Positions 53,204 through 62,124 of a DNA stretch of 64,000 bases are shown here, in pieces. Within the stretch, counting starts at the first letter, position 1, and every line of letters begins with the position of its first letter. Source of the DNA: Halopseudomonas bauzanensis (GTDB taxonomy: Bacteria; Pseudomonadota; Gammaproteobacteria; Pseudomonadales; Pseudomonadaceae); contig NZ_FOUA01000003.1 of the NCBI RefSeq assembly GCF_900114735.1, positions 248,001-312,000 of the forward strand. Reading direction: 5' to 3'. Below the pieces are notes generated by a model that saw only the letters and a program-made list of their open reading frames with translations, did not search any database and had not been told where the DNA came from. The position numbers were made by a program, and so were the translations under genes.

Positions 53204-54397
53204 TTGGATACCCGTACCACAGCCCCTACGCAGCCCACGCTGTCGATCATTTTCATCGTCTGCTTCAACTTCATGTCATATGTGGCCAGCGGACTGCCTT
53301 TGGCGGTACTGCCCGGCTTTATCCTCAACGAACTCGAATTCGGCACTGTCTGGGCTGGTATCGTGATCGGTGCACAGTATGTGGGAACACTGCTGTCTCG
53401 ACCATTGGCCGGCTTGCTTGCCGATCGCTTCGGGGCCAAATCCGCTGTCATCATTGGACTCGTCGCCCTCGTTCTTTGCGGGATACTGACCACACTGGCC
53501 ATCGTGATGTATTCCTCGCCCTGGCTCAGCATTTGGCTCCTACTCGGCACCCGCGTGATCCAAGGCTTCGCTTCAGCGATGGTTTCCACTCCGTGCTGTA
53601 CCTGGGCTATCGGCTTGCACGGCAAACCGCATACCGCACGGGTAATGTCTTGGAACGGCATTGCCGCCTATGGCGGTATCGCCGTCGGCGCGCCACTGGG
53701 GGTGTTGATCAGAGACCAGTTCAACCTGGCCAGCATCGGGATGTGCATCGTATTGCTCGGACTGTTTGCGCTACTGGTGGCGGTCGTCAGACGCCCCGCG
53801 CCGCTGGGGCGCGGCGAGCGACTACCCTTTCTCCACGTGTTGTGCTCGGTATTGCCCAACGGTCTGGTACTGGTCTGCAGTTCGGCCGGTTTCGGCAGTC
53901 TGACCGCCTTCATCGCGCTCTATTTTGATAGTCTCGGCTGGTCGAACGCCGCTTGGTGCCTGACGGGCTTTGGTATCGCCTTTATCTTTGCCAGGCTCGC
54001 CACGCCCAATGTGATACCACGTTTCGGTGGCTATCCTGTCGTGAAGCTATGTCTTTCAATACAAGGCTTGGGGCTGCTGCTGGTTTGGCTGGCACCCTTG
54101 CCCGAGGTCGCGATTCTCGGTGCATCCCTCACTGGGCTGGGAGTGTCCTGGGTATACCCGGGACTGGCGGTGGAAACGCTGGCACGCACCCCGGACGCCA
54201 ATCGCAATTCCGCACTGAGCGCGCTTTCGCTGTTCTTCGATATAGCGGTGGGTTTGGCAGGTCCGTTGATGGGGCTGCTCGCTGCCAGTTCAGGTTTCGC
54301 CGAGGTTTTTCTCGGTTCGGCGCTGCTGGCAGGCGCCGGTTTCATACTGGTTATGGCCCTGCGCCGGGCGGCCCGCCAGCCAGTACTGACATCCTGA
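53204..54397 (+). CDS. MFS transporter, YhhS/YfcJ-like
   Basis: This 397-residue carrier has 12 predicted membrane segments. The motif-A segment RPLAGLLADRFGAKSAVII is intact, and the order of segments fits the arabinose-efflux-like (YhhS) branch. The start is uncertain. I use TTG at 53204 with AGGAG about 12 bases upstream; the next ATG would remove the first membrane segment. It is downstream of the ferredoxin reductase on the same strand. Substrate and direction unknown. Confidence 0.82.
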   Translation: MDTRTTAPTQPTLSIIFIVCFNFMSYVASGLPLAVLPGFILNELEFGTVWAGIVIGAQYVGTLLSRPLAGLLADRFGAKSAVIIGLVALVLCGILTTLAIVMYSSPWLSIWLLLGTRVIQGFASAMVSTPCCTWAIGLHGKPHTARVMSWNGIAAYGGIAVGAPLGVLIRDQFNLASIGMCIVLLGLFALLVAVVRRPAPLGRGERLPFLHVLCSVLPNGLVLVCSSAGFGSLTAFIALYFDSLGWSNAAWCLTGFGIAFIFARLATPNVIPRFGGYPVVKLCLSIQGLGLLLVWLAPLPEVAILGASLTGLGVSWVYPGLAVETLARTPDANRNSALSALSLFFDIAVGLAGPLMGLLAASSGFAEVFLGSALLAGAGFILVMALRRAARQPVLTS

Positions 54398-54457
54398 GCC
54401 CAAGACAGCCTGCATCCTCAGGTTCAGCAAAGAGCAAGTAGTCCACACACGTCATCT

Positions 54458-54498
54458 GAGTGATCGCTACGGACGCAAGTTACCGCTATATTTGGTCT
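54458..54498 (+). pseudogene. Remnant of a Bcr/CflA-type transporter gene
   Basis: The first 22 bases (GAGTGATCGCTACGGACGCA plus AG) are identical to 60501-60522 inside the intact Bcr/CflA gene, and the next 20 are nearly so. They encode the motif-A peptide SDRYGRK. Homology stops after about 41 bases, and the rest of the gene is absent. It is probably a small duplicate left by recombination. Confidence 0.55.
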
Positions 54499-54620
54499 TC
54501 CCTGAAAGCCTACATATCTTATCTCCCCTGCTCTCGGCTCCTGCTACGCATGGGATATGCGGCAAATAAGCCAGCACCACATATTTTCATATTCCAGCCA
54601 AAATCACTTTACAAAATAAA

Positions 54621-54653
54621 CACAGTATATATTATGACAATATTGTCACTGTG
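54621..54653. promoter_or_regulatory. Probable operator of the flavin monooxygenase gene
   Basis: A perfect 14-base palindrome, TGACAATATTGTCA (54635-54648), is nested between CACAGT and ACTGTG. It lies 22 bases upstream of the monooxygenase start, consistent with repression by the TetR protein encoded downstream. Confidence 0.55.
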
Positions 54654-54674
54654 ATAAAAAATACAAGGTGAGAA

Positions 54675-55895
54675 ATGCAAATAGCCCACGAGACATCCGA
54701 AGACCTCCACCCCACTCCCGTAACGGCCGTACGCAAGCTGTTGCCACTAATCGAAAGGCATGCCGCGCAATGTGAGCAGGAAGGCCGTGTCCTGGATGAG
54801 GTAATTGAGGCACTGGAGCAGGCCGGGCTGTTCCAGATGATGTTTCCCAAACGGGCTGGAGGATCGGGGCACAAGATCATCACTCACATCGAAACTGTGG
54901 CCGAAATAGCAAAGGCTTGCCCTGGCACCGCCTGGGCCTTCAGCCTGCTTTCCGGAGTAACCGCGTCAGTCGCATCCATGCCCCCGGCAATTTCAGAGTT
55001 GGTCTTCAAGACAGGGGCAGAGCGAGTTTGCAGCGTCGCTGCGCAAACCGGCACTGCGCAGGCAACAGAAGATGGGTATGCCATCAGTGGCCGATGGGGA
55101 TACGCATCGGGCTGTCTGCACGCCGACTGGGCACTCAACGGGGTAAAAATCATCGACGAGCAGGACCAGGTAATTGATGCCGGGTTCGCCCTCATGCCAC
55201 TGCAGCATCCACAGGTGCGAATCGAGAACACATGGCATGTAGCCGGAGTTTGTGGCTCCGGCAGTAACACCGTCGTTGCGGAAAATATCGTAGTCGCCCC
55301 CATTCAGATATTGCGCTATTCCGAACTGCGACGCAGCAACGCGGCTGATCCCAAGGTACTGGCTGCCATGGAGCCCAGAGATCGCTGGCCAGTCGAACCT
55401 CTTTTTCCTCTAGGCGTCCTCGCTCCTATGCTGGGCGCCGCCAGCGCCATGCTGGAAAAGGTTCGGAAGAGCTTGCCCGAACGCCAGATCATCGGCTGGC
55501 GCTACGACAGCCAGAGCGAGTCGCAGGTGTTCGTACAGCAACTGGGTGAGGCTGCAATGGAAATCGATTCCGCTTGGCTGCATATCCGCCGTGCTGCGGA
55601 GCAAATTGACAATACTGCACAGATAGCCCCATTGAACGGCTTTGAAAAAGCCTGTATTCAGGCGGACTGCGGCTATGCCATGGGTCTCCTGCGCAAAGCA
55701 GGCGAGCGTCTGATGGACATCGCCGGCCCCGCCGCGTTTGCTCAGAACAATTCCCTGCAACGCCTGTGGCGAGATCTGAATGTGGGCAGTCGTCATACCG
55801 CACTGAACACAAGACTTTCACTCGAACTCTATGGACGCGCTCTGACCGAACGGGAATCGAATCTTCTACTTTTACCCGAAATAAAGAGACAATAA
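54675..55895 (+). CDS. Flavin-dependent monooxygenase, HsaA/HpaH-C2-like
   Basis: This 406-residue protein has the acyl-CoA dehydrogenase fold of two-component group D monooxygenases, which use reduced flavin from a partner. The N-terminal LPLIERHAAQCEQEGRVLDEVIEALEQAGLFQMMFPKRAGG and the middle AISGRWGYASGCLHADWALNG and WHVAGVCGSGSNTVVAENIVV are diagnostic; there is no acyl-CoA dehydrogenase Glu. The partner is probably the flavin reductase domain at 58338. It would hydroxylate a phenolic ring, as HsaA does in steroid degradation. A palindromic operator lies in its promoter. Confidence 0.9.
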   Translation: MQIAHETSEDLHPTPVTAVRKLLPLIERHAAQCEQEGRVLDEVIEALEQAGLFQMMFPKRAGGSGHKIITHIETVAEIAKACPGTAWAFSLLSGVTASVASMPPAISELVFKTGAERVCSVAAQTGTAQATEDGYAISGRWGYASGCLHADWALNGVKIIDEQDQVIDAGFALMPLQHPQVRIENTWHVAGVCGSGSNTVVAENIVVAPIQILRYSELRRSNAADPKVLAAMEPRDRWPVEPLFPLGVLAPMLGAASAMLEKVRKSLPERQIIGWRYDSQSESQVFVQQLGEAAMEIDSAWLHIRRAAEQIDNTAQIAPLNGFEKACIQADCGYAMGLLRKAGERLMDIAGPAAFAQNNSLQRLWRDLNVGSRHTALNTRLSLELYGRALTERESNLLLLPEIKRQ

Positions 55896-55946
55896 AGGTT
55901 CCCCTCCGCACACGGCCGGTTCGAACTTTGACGGATAGGAATTGAG

Positions 55947-56648
55947 ATGAACAACGAAACTGCACGCCCGACCAAGATGGACGAAGAGCTCGATTTTCGG
56001 GTGAGAGTCGCTCGCGAGAAGCGTGAACGCATGCGACAGCGCCTGCTCTTCGCAGCACTGGATGTATTTCTGGTGAGCGAACGCACTAAACCGCCAGTTA
56101 TTGATGATGTCATTCTCAAGGCCGGGGTTTCTAGAGGAACCTTCTACAAATACTTCGACTCTCTGGATGAGGTGCTGGCAGAGCTCGGCCAGCAAATGGC
56201 AGATGAGATGATCGAAACCTATGAGCGGATTTTTGCGCAGCTTTCCGACCCTGCCGCCAAGGTAGTTGCCGGACCGCTTCTGTCGCTTACCCATGCCGGC
56301 ATGCAACCACAGAAGGTGGCATTCACCTCAAAGGTCGATTTTGTCGGCTACCTGTCTCTCAGCAAGCGCCTCGGCAGCATTGTCACAGCCTGCCTGAATG
56401 AAGCTAAACAGAGCGGTGCCGTACACTTCGCGTCACTTGATGCCGCTACCGATTACATCATCGGGGCCACGGTCGAAGGCTCACGAAGAATGATGCATAA
56501 CCAACTGTTCGATAAGGAATACCTGCATGAATTGGTATTGCTTATCATGCGTGGATTTGGCATGAGCAACGAACAGGCCACGCAGGCAATCAATATCGCA
56601 TGGGAACAACTCAACAGCCATTCTGACAACTTGCCCTGGTGGCACTGA
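55947..56648 (+). CDS. TetR family transcriptional regulator
   Basis: This 233-residue regulator has an N-terminal helix-turn-helix (VIDDVILKAGVSRGTFYKYFDSLDEVLAELGQ, about 48-80). The C-terminal domain is long and without motif. It is 51 bases downstream of the monooxygenase on the same strand, an arrangement in which the regulator is cotranscribed with its target. The palindrome at 54621 is the most likely binding site. Confidence 0.9.
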   Translation: MNNETARPTKMDEELDFRVRVAREKRERMRQRLLFAALDVFLVSERTKPPVIDDVILKAGVSRGTFYKYFDSLDEVLAELGQQMADEMIETYERIFAQLSDPAAKVVAGPLLSLTHAGMQPQKVAFTSKVDFVGYLSLSKRLGSIVTACLNEAKQSGAVHFASLDAATDYIIGATVEGSRRMMHNQLFDKEYLHELVLLIMRGFGMSNEQATQAINIAWEQLNSHSDNLPWWH

Positions 56649-56894
56649 CGGGGCAGCCATTTCAAGCGGGAGGAAAGAAGGAGATGCCATTAAATAAAAA
56701 CCTGAAGTTCTAAACACACAAAATTACAGGCAATGGCTCGACTATAGCTGGAACTCTCTCATTGCCGGTAACAACCACCTCTCCGAACTCAAGACGTTCG
56801 CGACTGATGTCGTGATCTAGGAGTCGTGTTCCCAAAATAAAAACAAGAAAGCCGACCTCTCTTGCCTGTAAGACGGGTCAGCCAGGAGATGAAA

Positions 56895-58268
56895 ATGAAA
56901 GCCTTGTACTCTATTGCATGTGGAACCCTCCTTGGTCTCGCGGGCGCGGCTCAAGCCACCGTCGATGCCGCTCAAATCCCAAACCATGACAGTGGGTTAA
57001 CCCTCTTTGGCAGTAATCAGGCGGGCAATCACGACGGAACAATACCACCCTATAGTGGTGGCCTGACTCAGGCACCAGCCGACTTCAAACCCGATAGCGG
57101 ATTCTGGACCAACCCATTCAAGGATGAAGAACCACTGCTACGCATCGATGCGCAAAATGCTGATCAGTATGCAGACAGGTTGAGTGATGGCCAGCGTCAT
57201 CTGCTGAAACAGTTCCCTACCTATCATCTCAACATCTACCCGACCCATCGGACCGCGGCCTACCCTACGCATGTACTTGAAGCCACCGCCCGCAACGCGG
57301 AGCAGTGCAATACCACCAAAGATAATCTGGCAGTCGAAACAGCATGCCGAGGCGGTCTGCCCTTTCCCGCGCCGGCCAACGGCAACGAGGTCATGTGGAA
57401 CCAGTTGCTTGGCTATATAGGGGATACGGCGATCCAGGCTCAGCACAACCGTTCATGGCGAATAGCGCGCAACGGCGCCAGAACCATGACGGCCGACCAG
57501 TCGACCTTCAGTGAGCGCCCTTATTACCAGACAGGACTGGGTGACCGCGATCCTCAGATGTTCTGGCGGACCTACTCGATTACCCAGAGCCCTGCCCGCA
57601 AGGCCGGGGAGATCACCGGTGTGTTCGACTACCTGGACACTGTCAGCAAACCGCGACGGGCCTGGAGCTATACCACCGGCCAACGCAGGGTAAAGCTTGC
57701 TCCGGAATTTGCCTATGACACACCAGTGGCCAGCCTGGGTGGTGGGCTCCTGTTCGATGAACTGTTTCTGTTCTCCGGCAAGATGGATCGCTTTGACTTC
57801 CAGTACAAGGGCGTCAAGGAAATGTATATCCCCTATAACAACTATGACCTGTATACCCCCGCCGGTCAGTGCGACACCGAAGGGCAGTTCGTTGGTTCGC
57901 ACATCAATCCCGCTTGTGAGCGCTTCGAACTGCATCGTGTCAGAGTCGTAGAAGCTACCCTCAAGCCCGGCATGCGGCATGCCTATTCAAAGAGGACCTA
58001 TTACCTCGACGAGGATCTCAGCGGAGCGGGCATGTTCGACGCTTTTGACCAGAACAGCGACCTGCACCGTGCCCTCTTCAATACCATGATCCAACTCTAT
58101 GATCAGAAAATTCCATGGGCAGTCCGTAGTCATACCTACGATTTCAATAGAGGCATGCTTACCGTACTGGGTGATGCCTACACAGGCGGCTTCAAGGTCA
58201 TGCCGGAACCACTCCCTGAGCGCCACCTGAACCCTGAGGCCATCACTGCACGGGAAACCGTGCGCTAA
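56895..58268 (+). CDS. DUF1329 outer-membrane-associated protein
   Basis: This protein of about 457 residues has a signal peptide (ALYSIACGTLLGLAGAAQA) and the DUF1329 pattern: WMRDYIPYG-like regions are replaced by NPFKDEEPLLRIDAQNADQYADRLSDGQ, then YFWRTYSIT-type (MFWRTYSITQSPARKAGE) and GQRRVKLAPEFAYDTP. DUF1329 proteins resemble the lipoprotein LolB and are found beside terpene, steroid and alkane degradation genes, with a suspected role in moving hydrophobic compounds across the periplasm. The usual DUF1302 partner is not in this window. The second of two ATG codons (56895) has the better ribosome-site spacing. Confidence 0.85.
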   Translation: MKALYSIACGTLLGLAGAAQATVDAAQIPNHDSGLTLFGSNQAGNHDGTIPPYSGGLTQAPADFKPDSGFWTNPFKDEEPLLRIDAQNADQYADRLSDGQRHLLKQFPTYHLNIYPTHRTAAYPTHVLEATARNAEQCNTTKDNLAVETACRGGLPFPAPANGNEVMWNQLLGYIGDTAIQAQHNRSWRIARNGARTMTADQSTFSERPYYQTGLGDRDPQMFWRTYSITQSPARKAGEITGVFDYLDTVSKPRRAWSYTTGQRRVKLAPEFAYDTPVASLGGGLLFDELFLFSGKMDRFDFQYKGVKEMYIPYNNYDLYTPAGQCDTEGQFVGSHINPACERFELHRVRVVEATLKPGMRHAYSKRTYYLDEDLSGAGMFDAFDQNSDLHRALFNTMIQLYDQKIPWAVRSHTYDFNRGMLTVLGDAYTGGFKVMPEPLPERHLNPEAITARETVR

Positions 58269-58275
58269 CCTGACT

Positions 58276-58306
58276 CCCCCCTCGCTTCAGGTCAAGTGAG
58301 GGGGGG
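58276..58306 (+). terminator. Hairpin after DUF1329 gene
   Basis: Twelve-base arms CCCCCCTCGCTT and AAGTGAGGGGGG pair with one wobble around a short loop. No T-run follows, so it may be an attenuator or an mRNA-stabilising stem rather than a full terminator. Confidence 0.5.
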
Positions 58307-58337
58307 ATGAGTCTTGCCACAACCGGAGGAATAAGAA

Positions 58338-59636
58338 ATGGAGCTGATAAAGATCATCGGCCATGCAGGGATTTCCCTGGTCGCGGAAGCCGGCGGCAAT
58401 TCCGACAACCAAGCGGTACTGTTGCTGCACAACCATCAGCAAACCCGCCATGAATGGGCAGCGTTGGCCCGCCGCCTGATGCATACCGGATTCTACGTTG
58501 TATCACTCGACCTGCGCGGTCATGGCGATAGTGGCTGGAATGAAGACTACTCTTTGTCCGCACTGGCGGATGACGTTCATGCCGTATTGCAGACGTTGCC
58601 AGGCAAGCCAGTCATTATAGGCTCCGGACTGGGTGGCAAGGCTGCCTTGCTGGCCGCCGGCAGAGAAAATCAGCGATCTGGCATGGATATCATCAGCGCC
58701 ATGATCATGATCGATGTTCACAGCCGAAGTGACATACGCCTCGACAAGCAAACGCTCTATCGGGGAGGCCGTGATCTCAAAAACCTTATTGACGAGCTGA
58801 GCAACCATATAGGCGGTGCCAGCAACACATCCATGCTGCATAAATATCTGCGTTTACGAACACCTGGTGTATGGCACTGGCACAGCGACCCTGGTATCGA
58901 GTCGACAGCAGCCGTCAGTACCTGGTCAGATATCGAACTGGAGCAGGTCACGGCTACTCTGGACATTCCAATGCTGCTGGTTCAAGGCGATGAAAGAAAA
59001 TGCTGGCTTGAGCAACTGGCCAAGACCATACCCGGAGCAACACTGCTCACACAGCCTGGGACAAGGCAATGGCTGAGCACTTCGGCGGAACTGGATGGGT
59101 TTGATCTCGCGATCCTGCGGTTTATTGAGAGTAGATGCGCTCCTACCTTACCTGCCAGAGCTGATACTCGTCTATTACGCCGCACGCTTGGAGCGTTCGC
59201 CACCGGTGTCACGGTCATTACCACCACCGATGAGCATGGCAAGCCTGTCGGTCTTACTGCCAACTCGTTCACCTCGGTCTCCCTAGATCCACCGCTGGTA
59301 TTGTTCTGCATTGACAAGCGTTCTGCCAGCCTAAAGATCTTCGAGAAGAGCCAAGCCTTTGGAATCAACGTACTGAATGCGGATCAGCAGGACATTTCAC
59401 AGCGATTTGCCAGCAGGAACGAAGACCGCTTCGCTGATACACCATGGGAAATGTGGGAGCTCAAAGTGCCCATTATCCAAAACACAGCAGCCAGTTTCGA
59501 GTGTGCAAAACACCATGTTGTCGATGCAGGTGATCACCTAATCTTCCTCGGCCGTGTCCATCATTCTTGGCTCGACTCCCAGCGCTCCCCGCTTCTGTAC
59601 TTCCAGGGTGGCTACCACCATGTACAACGCCATTGA
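58338..59636 (+). CDS. Fusion of nucleophile-less alpha/beta-hydrolase fold and flavin reductase
   Basis: This 432-residue protein has two parts. Residues 1-265 are an alpha/beta-hydrolase fold: NQAVLLLHNHQQTRHEW, VVSLDLRGHGDSGW and PMLLVQGDERKCW (acid Asp218). The nucleophile elbow is G95-S96-G97-L98-G99, so the nucleophile position (Gly97) is not Ser, and no catalytic His is seen near GTRQWLS. Residues 276-432 are an HsaB/HpaC-type flavin reductase (LGAFATGVTVITT, GLTANSFTSVSLDPPLVLFCI, FGINVL, GDHLIFLGRV). The reductase likely supplies reduced flavin to the monooxygenase at 54675; the dead hydrolase part may bind substrate or partner. Confidence 0.88.
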   Translation: MELIKIIGHAGISLVAEAGGNSDNQAVLLLHNHQQTRHEWAALARRLMHTGFYVVSLDLRGHGDSGWNEDYSLSALADDVHAVLQTLPGKPVIIGSGLGGKAALLAAGRENQRSGMDIISAMIMIDVHSRSDIRLDKQTLYRGGRDLKNLIDELSNHIGGASNTSMLHKYLRLRTPGVWHWHSDPGIESTAAVSTWSDIELEQVTATLDIPMLLVQGDERKCWLEQLAKTIPGATLLTQPGTRQWLSTSAELDGFDLAILRFIESRCAPTLPARADTRLLRRTLGAFATGVTVITTTDEHGKPVGLTANSFTSVSLDPPLVLFCIDKRSASLKIFEKSQAFGINVLNADQQDISQRFASRNEDRFADTPWEMWELKVPIIQNTAASFECAKHHVVDAGDHLIFLGRVHHSWLDSQRSPLLYFQGGYHHVQRH

Positions 59637-59720
59637 CATATACCGGTCAGGCAAAGGCCTTGTCGTGCCTGCCGATTTCTCCGCGCAACCACACGAAAAC
59701 CAGTCACAAAGGACATCATC

Positions 59721-60068
59721 ATGAACGACAGCAAAAAGCTTGAGCACTTTCTCCACGTACAGGTGGAGCACTGGAACAAAGGCGACAAAGAGGGCTTTCT
59801 CGGCTGCTATCGCGACATAGCTGAAAACGGGCTTGATATCGAATATGTGGGGTACCCAAAAGCTGATCCATGGGTAACGCTGAATGCCATGTGGGACCAG
59901 GAACGTGAAAAAATTCGTATCGATATCCTGGCCGCTATTGTTTCAGGCAACGAGGCAGCCTGTCACCATCGGAATAATCGTACTACCGGAGAACCGGCCA
60001 CTCATACCATAGAGCTATACAAATTTGAGAATGGTCATCTGAGTGCCCGTTATTTTATTGGCCGATAG
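59721..60068 (+). CDS. SnoaL/NTF2-like protein
   Basis: This 115-residue protein has the small cone-shaped NTF2-like fold: an N-terminal helix (EHFLHVQVEHWNKGDKEGFLGCY), a middle strand region, and the C-terminal HTIELYKFENGHLSARYFIGR. Members are ketosteroid isomerase-like, polyketide cyclase-like or ligand-binding proteins in catabolic gene sets. Catalytic residues cannot be assigned with confidence. It lies 84 bases after the hydrolase-reductase fusion on the same strand. Confidence 0.8.
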   Translation: MNDSKKLEHFLHVQVEHWNKGDKEGFLGCYRDIAENGLDIEYVGYPKADPWVTLNAMWDQEREKIRIDILAAIVSGNEAACHHRNNRTTGEPATHTIELYKFENGHLSARYFIGR

Positions 60069-60176
60069 CGGCGACAGGCCCCAATCTTTCCCCCTGCACT
60101 GCGACACCAACCATAGTGCGGGGGCTAGCCGGGCCTCATAACCGGCTTCAATTTGTAGAACCCACCTAACAAAATA

Positions 60177-60200
60177 TTCTTTATGCGAAATCACATTCTG
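60177..60200. promoter_or_regulatory. Shared promoter motif A, copy 1 (TTCTTTATGC-N9-TTCTG)
   Basis: A 24-base stretch matches the one at 62891 at 20 positions. It lies 91 bases upstream of the Bcr/CflA gene. The common part is TTCTTTATGC and TTCTG at fixed spacing of nine bases. Confidence 0.45.
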
Positions 60201-60291
60201 GATTAAAACCGATCACCCTGCTAATCTGCATGTCCCCAACAGAGTGACTAGGTAACAATGCTACTCACAAACTTCCCCCTCAGTAGAATCC

Positions 60292-61530
60292 ATGAATAGT
60301 TCTGGATCCACGCCATTTTTTCCTCGCTGGCTGTTTTTGCTGGCGATGCTTACGGCCCTCTCCCCTCTGTCCGTTGACTTGTATCTACCGGCTTTTCCAG
60401 CAATTGCTCAGAGCCTGGGTGTTCAGTCTGCTGACGTGCAGATAACCCTTGCCGTCTTTCTATTCGGGATGTCCGTAGGACAACTTGTTTACGGCCCCTT
60501 GAGTGATCGCTACGGACGCAAGCCACCGCTCTATTTTGGTCTCGCGCTCTTCTTGCTTGCCTCCTTCGGGTGCATGCTTGCCACAGACCTGGCGACTTTG
60601 ACCGTAGCCCGGTTTTTCCAGGCCCTGGGCGGCAGCGCGGGCGTGGTTGTCAGTCGCGCAGTCATCCGCGACCGCACTACTACAGCACAGGCTGCCTGGG
60701 CCTTCTCGATGCTGATGCTGGCACTGGGACTGGCCCCTATTCTCGCCCCCGTCGCTGGCAGCCTGTTGTTGAAGGTTATGGGCTGGCGGGAGATATTTGC
60801 CATTCTGGGGATTGCCGGCACGATTCTGCTGCTGGCAGTGCACTTCAGTATGCGCGAAACGCTGTCCAGACACACCGCAGAGCGCCTTGGTGTGGCGGGC
60901 ACATTCAAACGCTACGCCGATCTATTCCGCGACCGGCAGTTCATCATGTATGTGCTTATCATTGCCCTGCCCTTCGGCGCGATGTTCGCCTACGTCGCGG
61001 GTGCTCCGTACGTGATCATTGAACTCTACGAGGTGCCCGCCGTGCATTTCGGCTGGCTCTTCGGGCTGAATGCGTTCGGCATGATTGCGGGCTCCCAGTT
61101 CAATGCCCGGGTGGTAGCACGCTTCGGCCCGGCTGCATTATTGAATGCCATTCTCTGGCCGCCATTCCTGGCAGCGCTGGTCGCTCTCACAGCCACCTTG
61201 GCAGGATACGCTTCCTTACCGCTGCTGATGGCCTGCTTCTTCGTATACATGTTCTCCATGGGTATGTTGTCGCCTAATGCAGTAGCACTGGCCATGGCCA
61301 GTCAGGGTCATCGCGCAGGATCGGCGTCTGCAGTTATAGGTGCCGTACAGTTTCTCTTTGGTACCTTGGGTGCCGTTGCGGTGAGCGTCTGGGTCATGCC
61401 CAGCGCAATACCCTTGACGGGAGTCATGGTGATAATGATGGGCACCAGCCTGCTCATCCATCATTTCGGCCATCGCCACAACATTCTCATTCTGCACGGC
61501 TCAGACATCGAGCCGTCGGCCCTGAAATAG
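60292..61530 (+). CDS. Bcr/CflA family MFS drug-resistance-type transporter
   Basis: This 412-residue inner-membrane antiporter has 12 predicted segments. Family signatures are LSVDLYLPAFPAIAQSLGV near the N-terminus, motif A YGPLSDRYGRKPP, RFFQALGGSAGVVVSRAVIRD and a conserved ALGLAPILAPVAGSLLL. Such carriers export drugs or small metabolites, and here it may export inhibitory intermediates. A 41-base relic of a similar gene lies at 54458. Confidence 0.9.
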   Translation: MNSSGSTPFFPRWLFLLAMLTALSPLSVDLYLPAFPAIAQSLGVQSADVQITLAVFLFGMSVGQLVYGPLSDRYGRKPPLYFGLALFLLASFGCMLATDLATLTVARFFQALGGSAGVVVSRAVIRDRTTTAQAAWAFSMLMLALGLAPILAPVAGSLLLKVMGWREIFAILGIAGTILLLAVHFSMRETLSRHTAERLGVAGTFKRYADLFRDRQFIMYVLIIALPFGAMFAYVAGAPYVIIELYEVPAVHFGWLFGLNAFGMIAGSQFNARVVARFGPAALLNAILWPPFLAALVALTATLAGYASLPLLMACFFVYMFSMGMLSPNAVALAMASQGHRAGSASAVIGAVQFLFGTLGAVAVSVWVMPSAIPLTGVMVIMMGTSLLIHHFGHRHNILILHGSDIEPSALK

Positions 61531-61647
61531 GAGGCAAAACTGACTGGCACTTGCAGTGGCCCGGCGAAGTGAACAAATCAGTCGGGTATCACAACAGTCC
61601 ATTCAAGCGTTCTTCACTGGACAACAACAAGACATCTTGAGGTGCTT

Positions 61648-62124
61648 ATGAATGAATCAACGTTGCATGGGCTGCGTGTCGTCAGCCTGGGTTCAGGCAT
61701 CGCAAGCGCTGCGGCGGGTTTGCAGCTTTGCGAGGCGGGCGCGGAGGTGATCCTGGTCGAGCCGCCTGGCAATCCGGCTCGACAGGAGCAGGCGCTGTTT
61801 GCTGTGCTTAATCGGGGTAAACGCAGCGTCATCTTGGATATCAACGAGCCAAAGGGACAGCAGCGACTCGAACAGCTGCTGACATCCGCCGACGTATTCA
61901 TCCACGAGTTCAGCCCGAAAGTAGCAGGCACGCTGGGGCTTGACGATGCCCAGTTGGCGCAGCGCTTCCCGGGTCTAATCGTTGCAGCCATTACCGGCTG
62001 GCCAAACAAACATCCGTTGGCTGAAGCAAAGGCACGTGAAACGCTGGTGCTGGCGCGGCTTGGCCTGCTCGATGAACAGCCAGGCCACCGTGAAGGGCCA
62101 GTATTCGTGCGCATGCCGTTTGCC
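61648..62124 (+). pseudogene. CoA-transferase (CaiB/BaiF, family III) N-terminal remnant
   Basis: About 155 residues match the start of family III CoA-transferases: HGLRVVSLGSGIASAAAGLQLCEAGAEVILVEPPGNPAR, AVLNRGKRSVILDI and ADVFIHEFSPKVAGTLGL, ending in EGPVFVRMPFA. At that point, where a serine-tryptophan-glycine stretch would be expected, the DNA changes into an SDR gene in a different frame. The frame then runs 18 codons of unrelated sequence to a stop at 62178. The catalytic region is lost, so it cannot act as transferase. The ATG at 61648 has GAGG upstream. Confidence 0.8.
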
